64,000 nucleotides of DNA from Aspergillus flavus. Taxonomy: Eukaryota > Ascomycota > Eurotiomycetes > Eurotiales > Aspergillaceae. Numbering within the stretch: position 1 is the stretch's first letter; every line of letters starts with the position of its first letter. Positions 1-10,108 of the stretch are shown one piece after another. A model generated the notes under the pieces. It had not been told where the DNA came from. It made no database searches and saw only the letters and a program-made list of their open reading frames with translations. The translations under genes and the position numbers were made by a program. The stretch lies in contig NC_092409.1 in the NCBI RefSeq assembly GCF_009017415.1, positions 248,001 through 312,000 of the forward strand, in the 5' to 3' direction.

Positions 1-2
1 GG

Positions 3-226
3 CTCATTCACAGCGGCCAGAACTATTCCCGAGACATCGAGGATTTGACTGTAGCGTGTACCTTTCCAGTCTGTGTCTAGGATTGGAACTTTAGTTTACC
101 CTTTTCCTCTTTCGTTCTTTTCTGATCTCCCTCGTTTTTGTTGAATGTACAATTTTCTGCAGTCCGGAGTACCAGATGCAGCTTGCCCCTTCAATGCGAA
201 CCCGGACCCTGGAGGACGTTGGATGA
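3..226 (+). CDS. possible 3' end of a gene entering from the left
   Basis: Frame 3 is open from the window edge and reads LIHSGQNYSRDIEDLTVA. It reaches a GT donor at 56 and resumes after a pyrimidine-rich stretch and CAG acceptor at 161-162 with PEYQMQLAPSM... to TGA at 224-226. The phases match (two bases, then one). The intron would be 107 nt. I do not recognise the family, and only about 38 codons are present, so this is a weak call; it could equally be untranslated sequence. Confidence 0.25.
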
Positions 227-563
227 TATCTGTAACGACCAGCAGAATGGTTGTCAATACGCGCTCAACATTAACACGGATGTTTCATGAGTAGAGACTA
301 GTCCTTCTTAAAAGGGCTAAATGATCAGCAGTCCTAGTAGAGACAGAGTTCGAGTCCATCAATTTTCAGTGGGCAATAGGATTTCGCGTCGCTTAGCTTA
401 GCCAAATCCGATAATGTTTGAGACCGCAGATCATTGACTTTGCAGAGAACCTGAGTTCTGACGTGCGTGTCGCGACGTCGCTTAGGTCGGTCTCCAATCT
501 AAGGGGTCCGAATTTTAACATGTCATATCACTTTTACTAACAATTAAACAGTAATCGACAGAG
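227..563. other. intergenic, no feature seen
   Basis: This lies downstream of ssu1 (minus strand) and of the possible partial gene at the edge. No coding structure, tRNA or repeat is visible. It is probably 3' flank of both. Confidence 0.5.
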
Positions 564-2033
564 TCATTTCTCTTCCACATCACGCTGTTCCTCTCTCAAC
601 CTCCGTTGCTTTTCACGCAAGTCCGCCAAGCAGGGTGCTTTGAACAGACTTCTATTATACACGCCTTTAGCCGTGAGACAAGTCACCAATATCCACAATA
701 ACACTACACAGACGGAGAATATCTATTATCGCGTTAGCTGCAGATAACAAGGAAACCCATTTCTGGTTTAACGTACCGTTCCAAGCACCCGGAAGAAACG
801 CGACGGCATCTCTCGGCCCAGCTGGCAAGTGCTGGTGGCATAGACTCCGAGAGGAAAAGTGAACGCCCACCAGCCTAGATTGAACGGAAATTTCCGGGTG
901 CGAATGATAGACGCAACGGCGAAGAAAAGCCAGAGTAGTCCGAATGCCCATAATAAGAGTCCGATGAAAAAGCCAAGCATTTCGAATACGTCACCGGTCC
1001 CTGGTCGCAGGATGTCGGTTTTTGGAAAGATGTTTTGGGATACTTGGCCTAGCTTTTGGATTCTTTTATACAGTGTTAGTATGAAGGGGTTGTTGAAGAT
1101 GGCACGAAGACATACCCATAGCTGCCTTGTCCGAGAGGTCCAAGAGGCAGGAACATGCTCACTAGTACCTCCCTTGGTGGTAACTTGTGTAGCAGCAGTC
1201 GCATGAGGAAAATTACTATTATCATCAGTGCAAGAGGTACCCCAACTCCCCACAGCACATAGCTGACGACGATCGTTCCGAGTGCATATTGGGGGTCTGG
1301 TAACACGTCCGCGACAATGGCGCCGGAGGCTGCGCACACAACGCATGACACAACGGGGAGAAGCCATGCTGCGCCCATTGCGGACAACGCGATATCGGAT
1401 TTACGTGTCATCCTAACTGGGGTCAGTCTTGTAAGTCGCAATTATCTCCAACATAGTGGAAACTTCTCTTACATGATAAAAGGTAACACAAAGCACGTTA
1501 GCACAGAGAAAACGGCATCAGTGATCCACAACCCCCAGGCGAAGTAGCTCGCCCAGACTCCCCATGCCGGCACGCAGACAAAGCAGAACATGTTTATGAT
1601 AGTGGCAAGGCCCATTGGGAAGGTCCCCAGAAACATTGATTGTGCTGGATGGGTGACCATAACTGGGAATATGTCGGGGTACATCAGATACCGAAGGGCC
1701 GTTATAAGCAGAAAGACAATAAATAACAGCACGTTAAAGGCAAATAGAACCACTGATATCCAGTAGAGCCATCTCCCATTATACGGCAGTGTGTTGAGCA
1801 GGATTGACGCGATCCCAGTTCCCATATTTGCGGAGAACCATCTATAGTTCAGTCAGTCATTGTCAATAACAAGATAGGCTTAGAGATAGCTCAGTTGAAA
1901 CCTACGCCGGAGTAAAGTTCCGAACGACATAACGCCAGCCAGTCTCATGTTTTGAGATCTTGGGGTCTGTCCATGCTTGGCCTCCATTTGCTAAGCATCT
2001 TTGTGACGCTTTGTCTGTGGTGCCTTGGTCCAT
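564..2033 (-). CDS. ssu1: SSU1-type sulfite efflux pump (TehA/Mae1 family)
   Basis: Exons 2033-1906, 1841-1473, 1412-1116, 1062-777 and 722-564 join in phase to give 412 residues with four introns of 53-64 nt. The family is the SLAC1/TehA/Mae1 ten-helix transporters, and fungal SSU1 exports sulfite across the plasma membrane. Visible signatures are GWRYVVRNFTPAWFSANMGTG near residue 35, HKLPPRE and FLPLGPLGQG in the middle, and FPFNLGWWAFTFPLGVYA followed by PSRFFRVLGT late. The start at 2033 gives MDQGTTDKAS before the first conserved block. The tail LREKQRRLREEQRDVEEK is charged and cytosolic-looking. It is divergent from a persulfide dioxygenase-like gene at 2690, an enzyme class whose product is sulfite. 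I am confident of the family; the substrate is inferred from homology. Confidence 0.92.
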
Positions 2034-2302
2034 TGGCGCTACGGGAGAGAAATCTTGTCTACCATTGTAGAGTAGCTCCTAAATGGGATGCTTATAATCT
2101 TATTTCTTTTCAAACACTTCGGCAAACGGCAAGCCAGCAGTGAAGAAATTTCCATAAGGTAATGGCCTGCACTTGCGGGGACGTGCAGCTCTGCCGAGAC
2201 AGAAACAACCTTCATTACCCTATATCCACGCATCCAACGCAACGTATATCGTTAGTCGGCCGAAAAAGGTCACTCAAATTGGTGAAAACTTGAGGAGTAA
2301 TT

Positions 2303-2418
2303 GGTCGCCGATCCTTCAGTCCATAGTGTAGTCGGCGACCGCGCATTCCCGAGCGGCGACCCACATCCAACGGTTTAAGGCTTGAGGAACCAAAGATCCC
2401 TGGACGAGCAATCGGCGA
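2303..2418. promoter_or_regulatory. repeated TCGGCGA/TCGCCGA sites in divergent promoter
   Basis: TCGCCGA at 2305-2311, TCGGCGA at 2332-2338 and TCGGCGA at 2412-2418 lie between the divergent starts at 2033 and 2690. The first two form a 9-bp inverted repeat, GGTCGCCGA (2303-2311) with TCGGCGACC (2332-2340). A related CGGCGACC is at 2354-2361. The clustering suggests binding sites for a regulator of one or both genes; the regulator is unknown. Confidence 0.4.
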
Positions 2419-2526
2419 TTGACTTACTCCGCAAATACTTACATAAATGCCGCCACTCAGGGCTGCAGAAACATACGTCAGGTAGGATAGGGCTGATTCT
2501 CTTCAAGTAATGATGCATGTGTACCC

Positions 2527-2545
2527 CGACCGACCTTCTCGGTCG
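2527..2545. promoter_or_regulatory. dyad CGACCGA-N5-TCGGTCG
   Basis: A perfect 7-bp inverted repeat with a 5-bp spacer lies about 145 bp upstream of the metallo-beta-lactamase-fold gene at 2690. CGG triplets in inverted orientation are typical of Zn2Cys6 dimer sites. Function is inferred only. Confidence 0.35.
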
Positions 2546-2689
2546 AGTGCTTGCCTGGCAAATGGTTCCCGTAAGTAGCCGTATATTAATGCCCTGACAG
2601 CAACATGGGTGCCTGCAATGGACATACGAAGTAGCTACCAAATCTGAAACTACAAAACGAAATCACTTCACGCAGATACCATCACTACT

Positions 2690-3580
2690 ATGGAACCAAC
2701 GGTCCATTCAATCTTCGAGAAACAAACATCCACCTGGCAGTATATTGTGGCATGCCCGGAAACGCGCGAAGCAGTCATTATCGACCCGGTACTGGACTAT
2801 AGTCAGGAGCAGCTGACGATCAATACAACCTCCGCCGATAGCCTTCTAGATGTGATCAATTCACACAACTACAAAGTAGTCCGCCTCCTCGAGACCCACG
2901 CTCATGCCGATCATCTTACCGCAGCTTCTTACCTCCAATCACGACTACAGGCGCAGGGTGCCGACGTTCCTGTCTGCATAGGACGAAGGATTCGCCAGGT
3001 TCAAGACACCTTCGCTAAGCGATACGGTGTCCCCGCCGATGAACTAGACAATGCATTCGACCATCTACTGGAGGACAATGAGACCTTCCCGATTGGCAAC
3101 CTCACAGCAAAAGTCCTACACTTGCCGGGCCATACCCCCGACCATGTGGGCTATCTAATTGGTAGTAATGTCTTCACAGGCGACTCTATATTCAACCCGG
3201 ATGTTGGTAGTGCTCGCTGTGACTTTCCCAACGGAGATGCCGAGGCTTTATATCAATCCATGCAAAAGCTGCTCGAGCTTCCAGGGGAGTTTAAACTGTA
3301 CACCGGACATGACTATCCGCCATCTACATCCTCAGTGAGTCGAGTGCCCATGCCTTTTGCGACTGTGAACGAGCAACGAGAGAGAAACAAACACGTGGCA
3401 GGGGGCCGGGAGGAGTTCGTTACATGGAGGAAGACCAGGGACTCGGGGCTAAGTGAGCCAAGACTACTTCATCAGGCTTTACAGATCAATATTCGCGGAG
3501 GAAAGTTGCCTCGGAGCCCCGATGGTAGCCGGAGGATTTTCCTGCAGGTTCCTGTTACATTGCCGGAGAGCTGGGCTTGA
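2690..3580 (+). CDS. MBL-fold persulfide dioxygenase-like protein (ETHE1/Blh type)
   Basis: A single exon of 296 residues. The metal-binding motif HAHADH is at residues 70-75, preceded by IIDPVLDY. Further on, GSARCDFPNGDAEALYQSM matches the ETHE1/Blh block that distinguishes persulfide dioxygenases from glyoxalase II, and YTGHDYPP supplies a late histidine/aspartate. ETHE1-type enzymes oxidise glutathione persulfide to sulfite and glutathione during sulfide catabolism. No obvious mitochondrial presequence is present, which is more like bacterial Blh/CstB proteins than animal ETHE1. It is divergent from ssu1 with a 656-bp shared promoter, fitting a detoxification pair. A general hydrolase role cannot be excluded without biochemistry. 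Confidence 0.85.
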   Translation: MEPTVHSIFEKQTSTWQYIVACPETREAVIIDPVLDYSQEQLTINTTSADSLLDVINSHNYKVVRLLETHAHADHLTAASYLQSRLQAQGADVPVCIGRRIRQVQDTFAKRYGVPADELDNAFDHLLEDNETFPIGNLTAKVLHLPGHTPDHVGYLIGSNVFTGDSIFNPDVGSARCDFPNGDAEALYQSMQKLLELPGEFKLYTGHDYPPSTSSVSRVPMPFATVNEQRERNKHVAGGREEFVTWRKTRDSGLSEPRLLHQALQINIRGGKLPRSPDGSRRIFLQVPVTLPESWA

Positions 3581-4819
3581 TTCATATAATGGATGACCTT
3601 GTCGCTATGTATAATTAATTTGCAATCTCGGTCTTTTTGATGTCCCGACGTATTAGCGGTGTGGTTACATTTGTATACGAACACCTAGCATTCAGTGACA
3701 CATTGTGGGGAGAAGGTCTAAATATATATTTGAGCCAAGGGGGTACCCCGGAGACAGTGATAGGGACTAACCGGCCAAGGCCACCATATTAGTTGAGTAT
3801 CGAATGAATCAAGATATATCAGGATCGTTGGAATAAAACAGTACACCCATAACGCGGTGCTGTGCTGATATTGACGCTGTCAAGCCTGTCTTGGCAAAAG
3901 CAGTCGGCCTCAGGCAGAATTTTGAAAGTAGGGAGTGGAATGTGGTATGTGTAAACACTCAACAATGCGCACAAGTAAAATTCGGGATAACCAGGTTAAC
4001 TAACGATAGATTATTTTCCAAGGAAGAAATTCTGTACACAAGGTAACGAAGTCTTTGACTAAATGTGCCTTACATAGCGATTGGATCTAGACCTAAGTGG
4101 GAGGGAGCCAATCTACGCACCAGGGCCACATCCAAGGTGTTTTCTACCCGGTTATATGTGCCTGATACTATATACTGTTCTAGAGGATTATTTCGAAGTT
4201 GTCATAAGAGAGGCGGCAATACCGTCACTGTTATTGGTGGATGGTAGGATAATCACGCGACCCCACGACATTTAATGAGACATCTCTTGCTCACACAGGC
4301 ATCTTGAGTGATCTGCATGCTGTTTACCAAGGAGCAGCAAAGGTTGAAAGCAATAGAGAGAAAACATCTTCCAGGGAGCCGCCAACTCTCGAGTTCACAC
4401 GTTAGGCAGAATAGAAGACCGTGTCTTTGACCTAACCGAGGTCAAGCAAAGCATAGCATCAGAGCCGATATTATACCGAAACCTAACCTTATTATTGCCG
4501 TTGCAAGCAATGATGGGAACTCATACTTACGCACCTCTCAATCCGAGTTCCAAACTTCTGGCTCTCGTATAAGGATTCAAGAGAAAAAAGAGAAGAAAGG
4601 GAATTAGAATGTGACGAGTGGTGGACCGAGGCACGCAAGGGACGATCGTGGATCTAACTTGAACTTGCCACTACGCGGAGCAACAATCACTCCGGCGGAC
4701 AGGAGTAGGAGATGATTACGACACGCCCCAAAAGCTTTTATAATGTGCCATAGATAGAGAAAGATGCGCATATTCCAACGAACAGGACTGCTTTAGCTCT
4801 ACAGCATATCAACAGCATC
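3581..4819. other. intergenic, no gene seen
   Basis: About 1.2 kb between two plus-strand genes. Short open frames around 4065-4275 overlap each other and have no recognisable content. I see no RNA gene or repeat. Confidence 0.5.
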
Positions 4820-5857
4820 ATGGCTTCGACCGCAGGCCGCTTATCAGCGGCAATTTCAAAGACCTCCGTCCTGTATGTGGCTTTCAAGTTTATTCCTCAC
4901 CTTGACACAATACTGACGCCTCTATGAATATATAGACGCCCAAAGGGTCCGACCACTCAGGTCAAGTTTGGAGAACAGAAGGTCGATGTACCTAAAGGCG
5001 GTTACTACGACCGTTATCGCATGAACCCTAACCTGGACGAGGTAGCCCGCGACCCAGCCGTGGGACCCGACATCGACTTCTTCCGGAAGATCCCAAAGAA
5101 GCTGGTCGATTCGAGGGTCGGTCAGATATACGCGCCCAACTTCTACTATCGCACTAGGAGCGTCCAACTTATCTTACTCGCGCCCCTCGACCGCTTGCAG
5201 TCGAAGCTCCCGTCACCCTTGGAGCCCATCACAGCATTTCCCGGTTACGGTTTGGTCGCGTTGACGTTTTACTCATACCTCGTCTGCGACAACGACCCTT
5301 ATAACGAAGTCTCGATCGCCATTGTCGTGCGACAACCGGGCAATAATAGTTACAGCACGACTCAACTGCTCAGCTCCGTATGGAACCGGACTTTCTACGG
5401 ACACGTGTTGGCTCTACCCGTCGATACCGAGATCGCTCGAGTACGAGGTGTATACGGATACCAATTCCCCAAATGGCTTGCCAACATCAGTATGGAGATG
5501 GACGATCATAACATCAAGGCCGAGCTGACTGCGACCGATGGGACACCCGATTTGACGCTGGACGCACCCCTTCCGGCCCTGACGACCATCCCGTCCGAAT
5601 CTTCGATCACGACCAACAATGCGATTAATAAGATTGACGGCAAATGGTACCAGGTGACAGTTCAGACAAATCCACTCCTAGCGGCACAGTCTATTCTCCC
5701 TGGGAACGTTACGCTCAATCGGAGTGAAGGTCCATTGAGTAAACTTCTCAACGAATTGGGCGTTTCGACTATCCTACGGATGGACACCATCAAGGATGCG
5801 CAGATGGTCTTGAATATGCCTACGCCCTTGAAGGCTTTTGATAACGTCAAGCTTTGA
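4820..5857 (+). CDS. acetoacetate decarboxylase-family protein
   Basis: Exon 4820-4872 (MASTAGRLSAAISKTSVL) splices over a 63-nt intron (GTATGT...ATATAG) to 4936-5857, giving 324 residues. The body has the acetoacetate decarboxylase beta-barrel layout: PNFYYRTRSVQLILLAP early, then GVYGYQFPKWLANISM. Lys197 in FPKW sits where the Schiff-base lysine of the family lies, but the usual second lysine is replaced by Trp. Fungal members often act on other small keto acids, so the substrate is uncertain. The first 18 residues could be a short targeting sequence. It runs tail-to-tail with the DJ-1-like gene, with 302 bp between stops. Confidence 0.82.
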
Positions 5858-6159
5858 ATATTATCTAGGGAGTGCTTGTATCAGAAATGTCGCATCATAG
5901 ACCATATGCGACAACGATAATATGGTGCCTTTGGGGAGAATTAATAGCTTTCCATAGGAACTGTCTCTCGGGGAGTTGGGAATGATACATGATATATGGG
6001 ATTCAACATTCTTCAAGTATCATTTCTTATGTTGTTGAGTATATACATATAGAGAACTTGAAATACATCGCCACTTAATATCATCCTCTCGTTGCTTTCC
6101 GTCTCTGGACATCTCTAAAACTAGCTAGGGCTCGTGGGATCCGGCTACATGATGTGTGT
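5858..6159. other. convergent 3' flanks, nothing else seen
   Basis: About 300 AT-rich bases between the stop codons of two convergent genes; probably overlapping 3' untranslated regions. Confidence 0.5.
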
Positions 6160-6861
6160 TCATGACCGGTTGAGGGCGGCGACGACTTTCTTCGCAGTCT
6201 CAGTAGCCGACCCAGGGTTCTGCCCAGTCACCAGATTGCCGTCGACGACGGTGTAGGAGACAAACGGCAGCGTGGCCTTCTTGTAGTGGGCGCCTCGCTT
6301 CTTCAGCTCTTCCTCGGCGTTGTAAGGCACGGACTTGTCTACACGGGCAAGCACTTCCTCGCACCAGGAGAACCCGGTCATCTCCTGTCCAGCGACTAGA
6401 TAGGAACCGTCCGAACGCTTGGTGTTGAGCAAGCCACAGTAGCCGTGGCAGACGGAGGAGACGATACCACCCCGTTCGTAGATCTCTCGCGTGATGCGCT
6501 GCAGACCCTCGCTGTCCGGGAAATCGTACATCACCGCATGTCCGCCCGTGAAGTAGATGGCGTCAAAGTCAGCCGAATTGATCTGGTCGGGACTGGCAGT
6601 GTTCTCCAGCAGTGCCATCCGTGCCGGGTCAGCGTGCCACGCTTTCGCCGTCTTGTCGTAGTTGGGGAACTTCAGCGACCGCGGCTCCAGGGGACAAGGA
6701 CCGCCTGCCGGGCTGACAATAGTTTGTTCGAATCCATGCTCCTCGAAGACGTGCCAGGCGTGCGTGAGCTCGGACAACCACAAGCCGGTCGGGTGGGACG
6801 GGTCGTCGTAGTGTCCGACATTGGTGACGACGTTCAAGATGCGCTTGACCATACTTGTCAA
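6160..6861 (-). CDS. DJ-1/PfpI family protein, Hsp31-like
   Basis: A single exon of 233 residues. The nucleophile elbow SSVCHG places Cys138 followed by His139, and FTGGHAVMYDF (about 104-114) and the early Glu in SELTHAWHVFEEHG are the other hallmarks. Hsp31-type members act as glutathione-independent methylglyoxal hydratases and stress chaperones, in the cytosol. ATG at 6861 gives MTSMVKR; the ATG three codons later is equally possible and closer to the family's usual start. No signal peptide. Confidence 0.88.
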   Translation of the reverse strand: MTSMVKRILNVVTNVGHYDDPSHPTGLWLSELTHAWHVFEEHGFEQTIVSPAGGPCPLEPRSLKFPNYDKTAKAWHADPARMALLENTASPDQINSADFDAIYFTGGHAVMYDFPDSEGLQRITREIYERGGIVSSVCHGYCGLLNTKRSDGSYLVAGQEMTGFSWCEEVLARVDKSVPYNAEEELKKRGAHYKKATLPFVSYTVVDGNLVTGQNPGSATETAKKVVAALNRS

Positions 6862-7416
6862 CTAGTTGATTATATGCTGTACTCTGGAAATAATGGTTTT
6901 GCGCGGGTTCATCGCCATCAAGAAAATCCGACTGGCAGATCATACATAGGAGTGGTTAACTGGGCGAATAATCATCCCAACCTTATGATGCTTTGTCGGA
7001 TAGTTTATTCCTCCGCCCCCGTCCGATCGACATTCAGTCATAGAGCTTAATTTGTGGGTTCGACTGGTGGGTCTACCAATTTTACTCGTCCCTTAAGAAT
7101 CTTAACCAATAAATCTTCTCAAAACACGAACTGAGCATTCCCCCAGAGCTGGAGTTTAAGTTCTAAATCAAGTTCGTTATGGTGGAGTGGTTGCTATGGT
7201 TTACCATAGGCTATCCTGTAGCTAACAATACCCCAAAAACTCTTAAGAATAGTGACCACGACCTGTGTGGGAGGTCTTTTGGATGACCTGCATAACACCA
7301 AGTTTTGAATAACCGATGAGCAAATGTTTGATTAGACTTCCGAAACCCTCATTGTATAATGCATGGCACTACCGACGCAGAAATCCCGTAACCACCCCCC
7401 GAATCCGTCAAGGACC
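6862..7416. other. intergenic
   Basis: Promoter of the DJ-1-like gene and 3' flank of the regulator at 7417. A short hairpin CTATGG-N4-CCATAG is near 7193. Nothing else noted. Confidence 0.45.
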
Positions 7417-9600
7417 CTAGAAGTAGTCGTCGTCCATAATACCATTGATGACGGCATTCCATCCAGGAACGCAAGGGACATCAAATAGAGATGAGGTTGG
7501 GAAGAGACCGTGCTGAGTATCAGCAAAACACTCAAAGGACTGTTCAATTGGGTCGTCGAAGTAAACTGGGTTATTGATGGGCAAGTTCTTGTCTGTAGCT
7601 GAAGGGTTTTGACCGTGCTGTGTAATATTGCGATCCTGGCTTTGAAAATTGTCATTCGATGTGTTGACCTCGTTTGAGCCAAGATGAGGAGGCAAAGGGT
7701 CAGAGCCCGTAGGTGAGTGCTGAGCTAGTCGGGCAGACAAAGCCTGGGCTCGGAGTGAGCAGAGACATCTCCAGATGCTGCTATTGCCGATTGTGGCGCA
7801 AGAATTCGAAGACGGGTCAAAGTTAGTAGCGCGTTGCAGGATATCGTTAACTAGGTCCCAGACACGGTCGTTTTCTAGAGTGCGGCGACTCGTACAGAGA
7901 CAGCGGAGAACGTAGGCCAGAGCATACCATTGGGTATAAGTTTTAAATAGCCACGTATATTGGCGGAAGGGCCCCGAGTCTTGCAGAAGGATATAACTAC
8001 TTTCTAGGACATCGCGGGCAGCTTTGAACGACGGTCTTGTGGAGTAGTCAGGACCACTTCGTACCCGCGCTTGTTTTTCCTGGTATATTTCCTCCCGTAT
8101 CAATAACAAGAATTCCATCTTCTTGCATGCTGTGATGTAATGTCGGTATGCGAGGTTGGAAAGATGATCTAGTGAATGTGAACTTGAAGAAAGTATATTG
8201 TCCAGCCAGTTCTTATAATCTTCAATGGTTCTGCGCTTGGCTGCAATATCATCCAGGGTATCTTTTGATCGTGTGCCCAGTATTGAGTGCAAAAGCCTAG
8301 TACCTTTGATTCCCTCGAGGGAGAAAGACATCTCAGTCCACCCCTCTGATTCTGTCGGCAACTCCTCCATGGTCAGGTAAAGTTGGTCGTCATTAACGTT
8401 TAGTGGAAGTCTTGGGCCATGGTTGAGTAGGTTATCTGTCAGCTCAAAGCCATGGTCCTCAGGTGACCGAGCATCTAGCATACAAAGGTGCCACCATACG
8501 CGCAGACGAAGCTCTGACTCAAACGGGGTTAAATTGAGCGAGGTACCGTCTCGATGCAAACCAATAGACTGCGCTAATCGAATTGCAATCCCATTAAGAA
8601 CCCAGACACCACGTCCCGTTTCGTGAACGCGTAGACTAGTCTTTCAACAAGCGAGAGTTAGTGCTACCAGGTAATCACACGACAATTCAAGCCTAAAACC
8701 TACTAGGAAGATGGCTAGCGCTTGCAACGCCGGCATATCTGGTTGGTTTAACAACTCGGTTCCAACCAAGATGTTGCTCAGACCAGTTTTAAAGTGTTCG
8801 AGGAGCTGCACCCTGTTCAATGATAGGTCGGCAGCGTCTTGTTCATTCATACTTGTAAGTGCTGCAAAGTAAATGGCAAACGTAAGAGCCGACATAGATT
8901 TACCGGCATTCTTCGGATCTAATATGGTGGCAATTATAGCGGATTGTGCGGTCGGTATATGTAGAATCTTCGCGACTGGATCGACATTCTTCACATAAAT
9001 CGCCCAAAGTTGTAATGCATCGCGTGGCTCTGGGTGAAGATGGTGCAGACCAGGGTCCAGGGGAGATATCGCAAGTCGATCCGAACCGTTCCCTGATACT
9101 CCCTGCTCAGCTGGTGAGACTGTAGGATGATCGGCAGAAGGGGGCCTCATATGTTCCTCGTCGTACAGAAGATCCTTAAGATTAGAATTGTTCACATAGT
9201 GCACACGTTGGCCATCGCCCAGCAACAGCTCCCAGGGTTTGGAGGGCCGATGTTCGAGTGCTGTCGGTGTTCTGGCCTTAGGCTTTGGAGGTACCGGATG
9301 GCTGCTACCTGGAGTATCTTGTCGGCCCTGGCTCTGTCGTATGTCTAACAGTATTTCCTCCAGTCGGTCCAATCTTTCCGTAATTCCTTGCAGACTCGTC
9401 ACCCGGCGAGATCCGTCAACGGTGTCTTTGCTAGGGTACACACACGTCCAGCCCGCCCTGGCACAATTGGTACATGGGACCCCTCGGTCACATCGGACCT
9501 TGCGCCGGTGGCAGCACAAACACGATCTTGAACTAAGGCGCGGTGGGGGTGACCATCGAGCATCTTGGTGGGGGAGATGGCTTTTCTGCACTTTTGGCAT
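7417..9600 (-). CDS. Zn2Cys6 transcription factor with fungal MHR domain (TF-1)
   Basis: Exons 9600-8704 and 8640-7417 join across a 63-nt intron to give 706 residues. The zinc cluster is C27-x2-C30-x6-C37-x5-C43-x2-C46-x6-C53, followed by a basic linker and a short coiled segment (LQGITERLDRLEEILLDI). The middle homology region includes GRGVWVLNGIAIRLAQSIGL before HRDGT and RVWWHLCMLD. I chose ATG 9600 because upstream sequence is a GA/CT microsatellite. A TCGGTGCCGA dyad lies 175 bp upstream and recurs upstream of the transporter at 10109-11517, suggesting autoregulation and control of that neighbour (inference). Confidence 0.88.
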
Positions 9601-9645
9601 ATTTTCGCGAAGGCTGCCAGTCACGTCAGAACGAGAAATGAGAAC

Positions 9646-9649
<4 letters not shown>

Positions 9650-9679
<30 letters not shown>
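9650..9679. repeat. (GA)n microsatellite
   Basis: About 15 GA units, reading (CT)n on the sense strand of TF-1, 50 bp upstream of its start codon and so probably in the 5' leader. Confidence 0.85.
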
Positions 9680-9682
<3 letters not shown>

Positions 9683-9774
9683 GGAAGTTCGTAGATAATA
9701 GTATACAACAAGGAACATCTATTGATGTGGGACTACAAAGATAATGTAGAAGTTTCATTTGCCATCTCGGACTC

Positions 9775-9784
9775 TCGGTGCCGA
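9775..9784. promoter_or_regulatory. TCGGTGCCGA candidate site upstream of TF-1
   Basis: CGG-N2-CCG palindrome. The same 10-mer, on the other strand, is at 11731-11740 and a one-base variant is at 11779-11788, both upstream of the adjacent MFS gene. The match extends outward as CTnTCGGTGCCGAA. Confidence 0.5.
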
Positions 9785-9848
9785 AAAGTCCGCCGCGGAG
9801 CCATGATTTAATATACCCGATTCGAGGTTTGGATTGGCCATGGCTCAC

Positions 9849-10108
9849 ACAAATGCAAGATGAGTAGATGCCTCATCAAATCTCTGGAATCCTTGCCACA
9901 AGGGACCTGATCATAGCTAAATTGTTCATACAATATCATGCAGCTATGGCTTTTTTTCACGCACTTATGAAAAGTTCCCGTAAGTCAAATGTATCTAGTA
10001 TTCACTTCTATAATTCTAGATTGATCTACGCCTCGCTTGTAGAGCTATCTATACATGGCTCCATCTAACCACAATCTTGTTTGTTCCCTTTAACCAACGA
10101 AAGCCGGA
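9849..10108. other. gap between TF-1 and transporter
   Basis: AT-rich, no gene seen; 3' flank of the transporter. Confidence 0.4.

Noticed and set aside
340..365. tRNA-like B box GTTCGAGTCC
   Set aside because: Flanking bases do not form a T stem, acceptor stem or a spaced A box.
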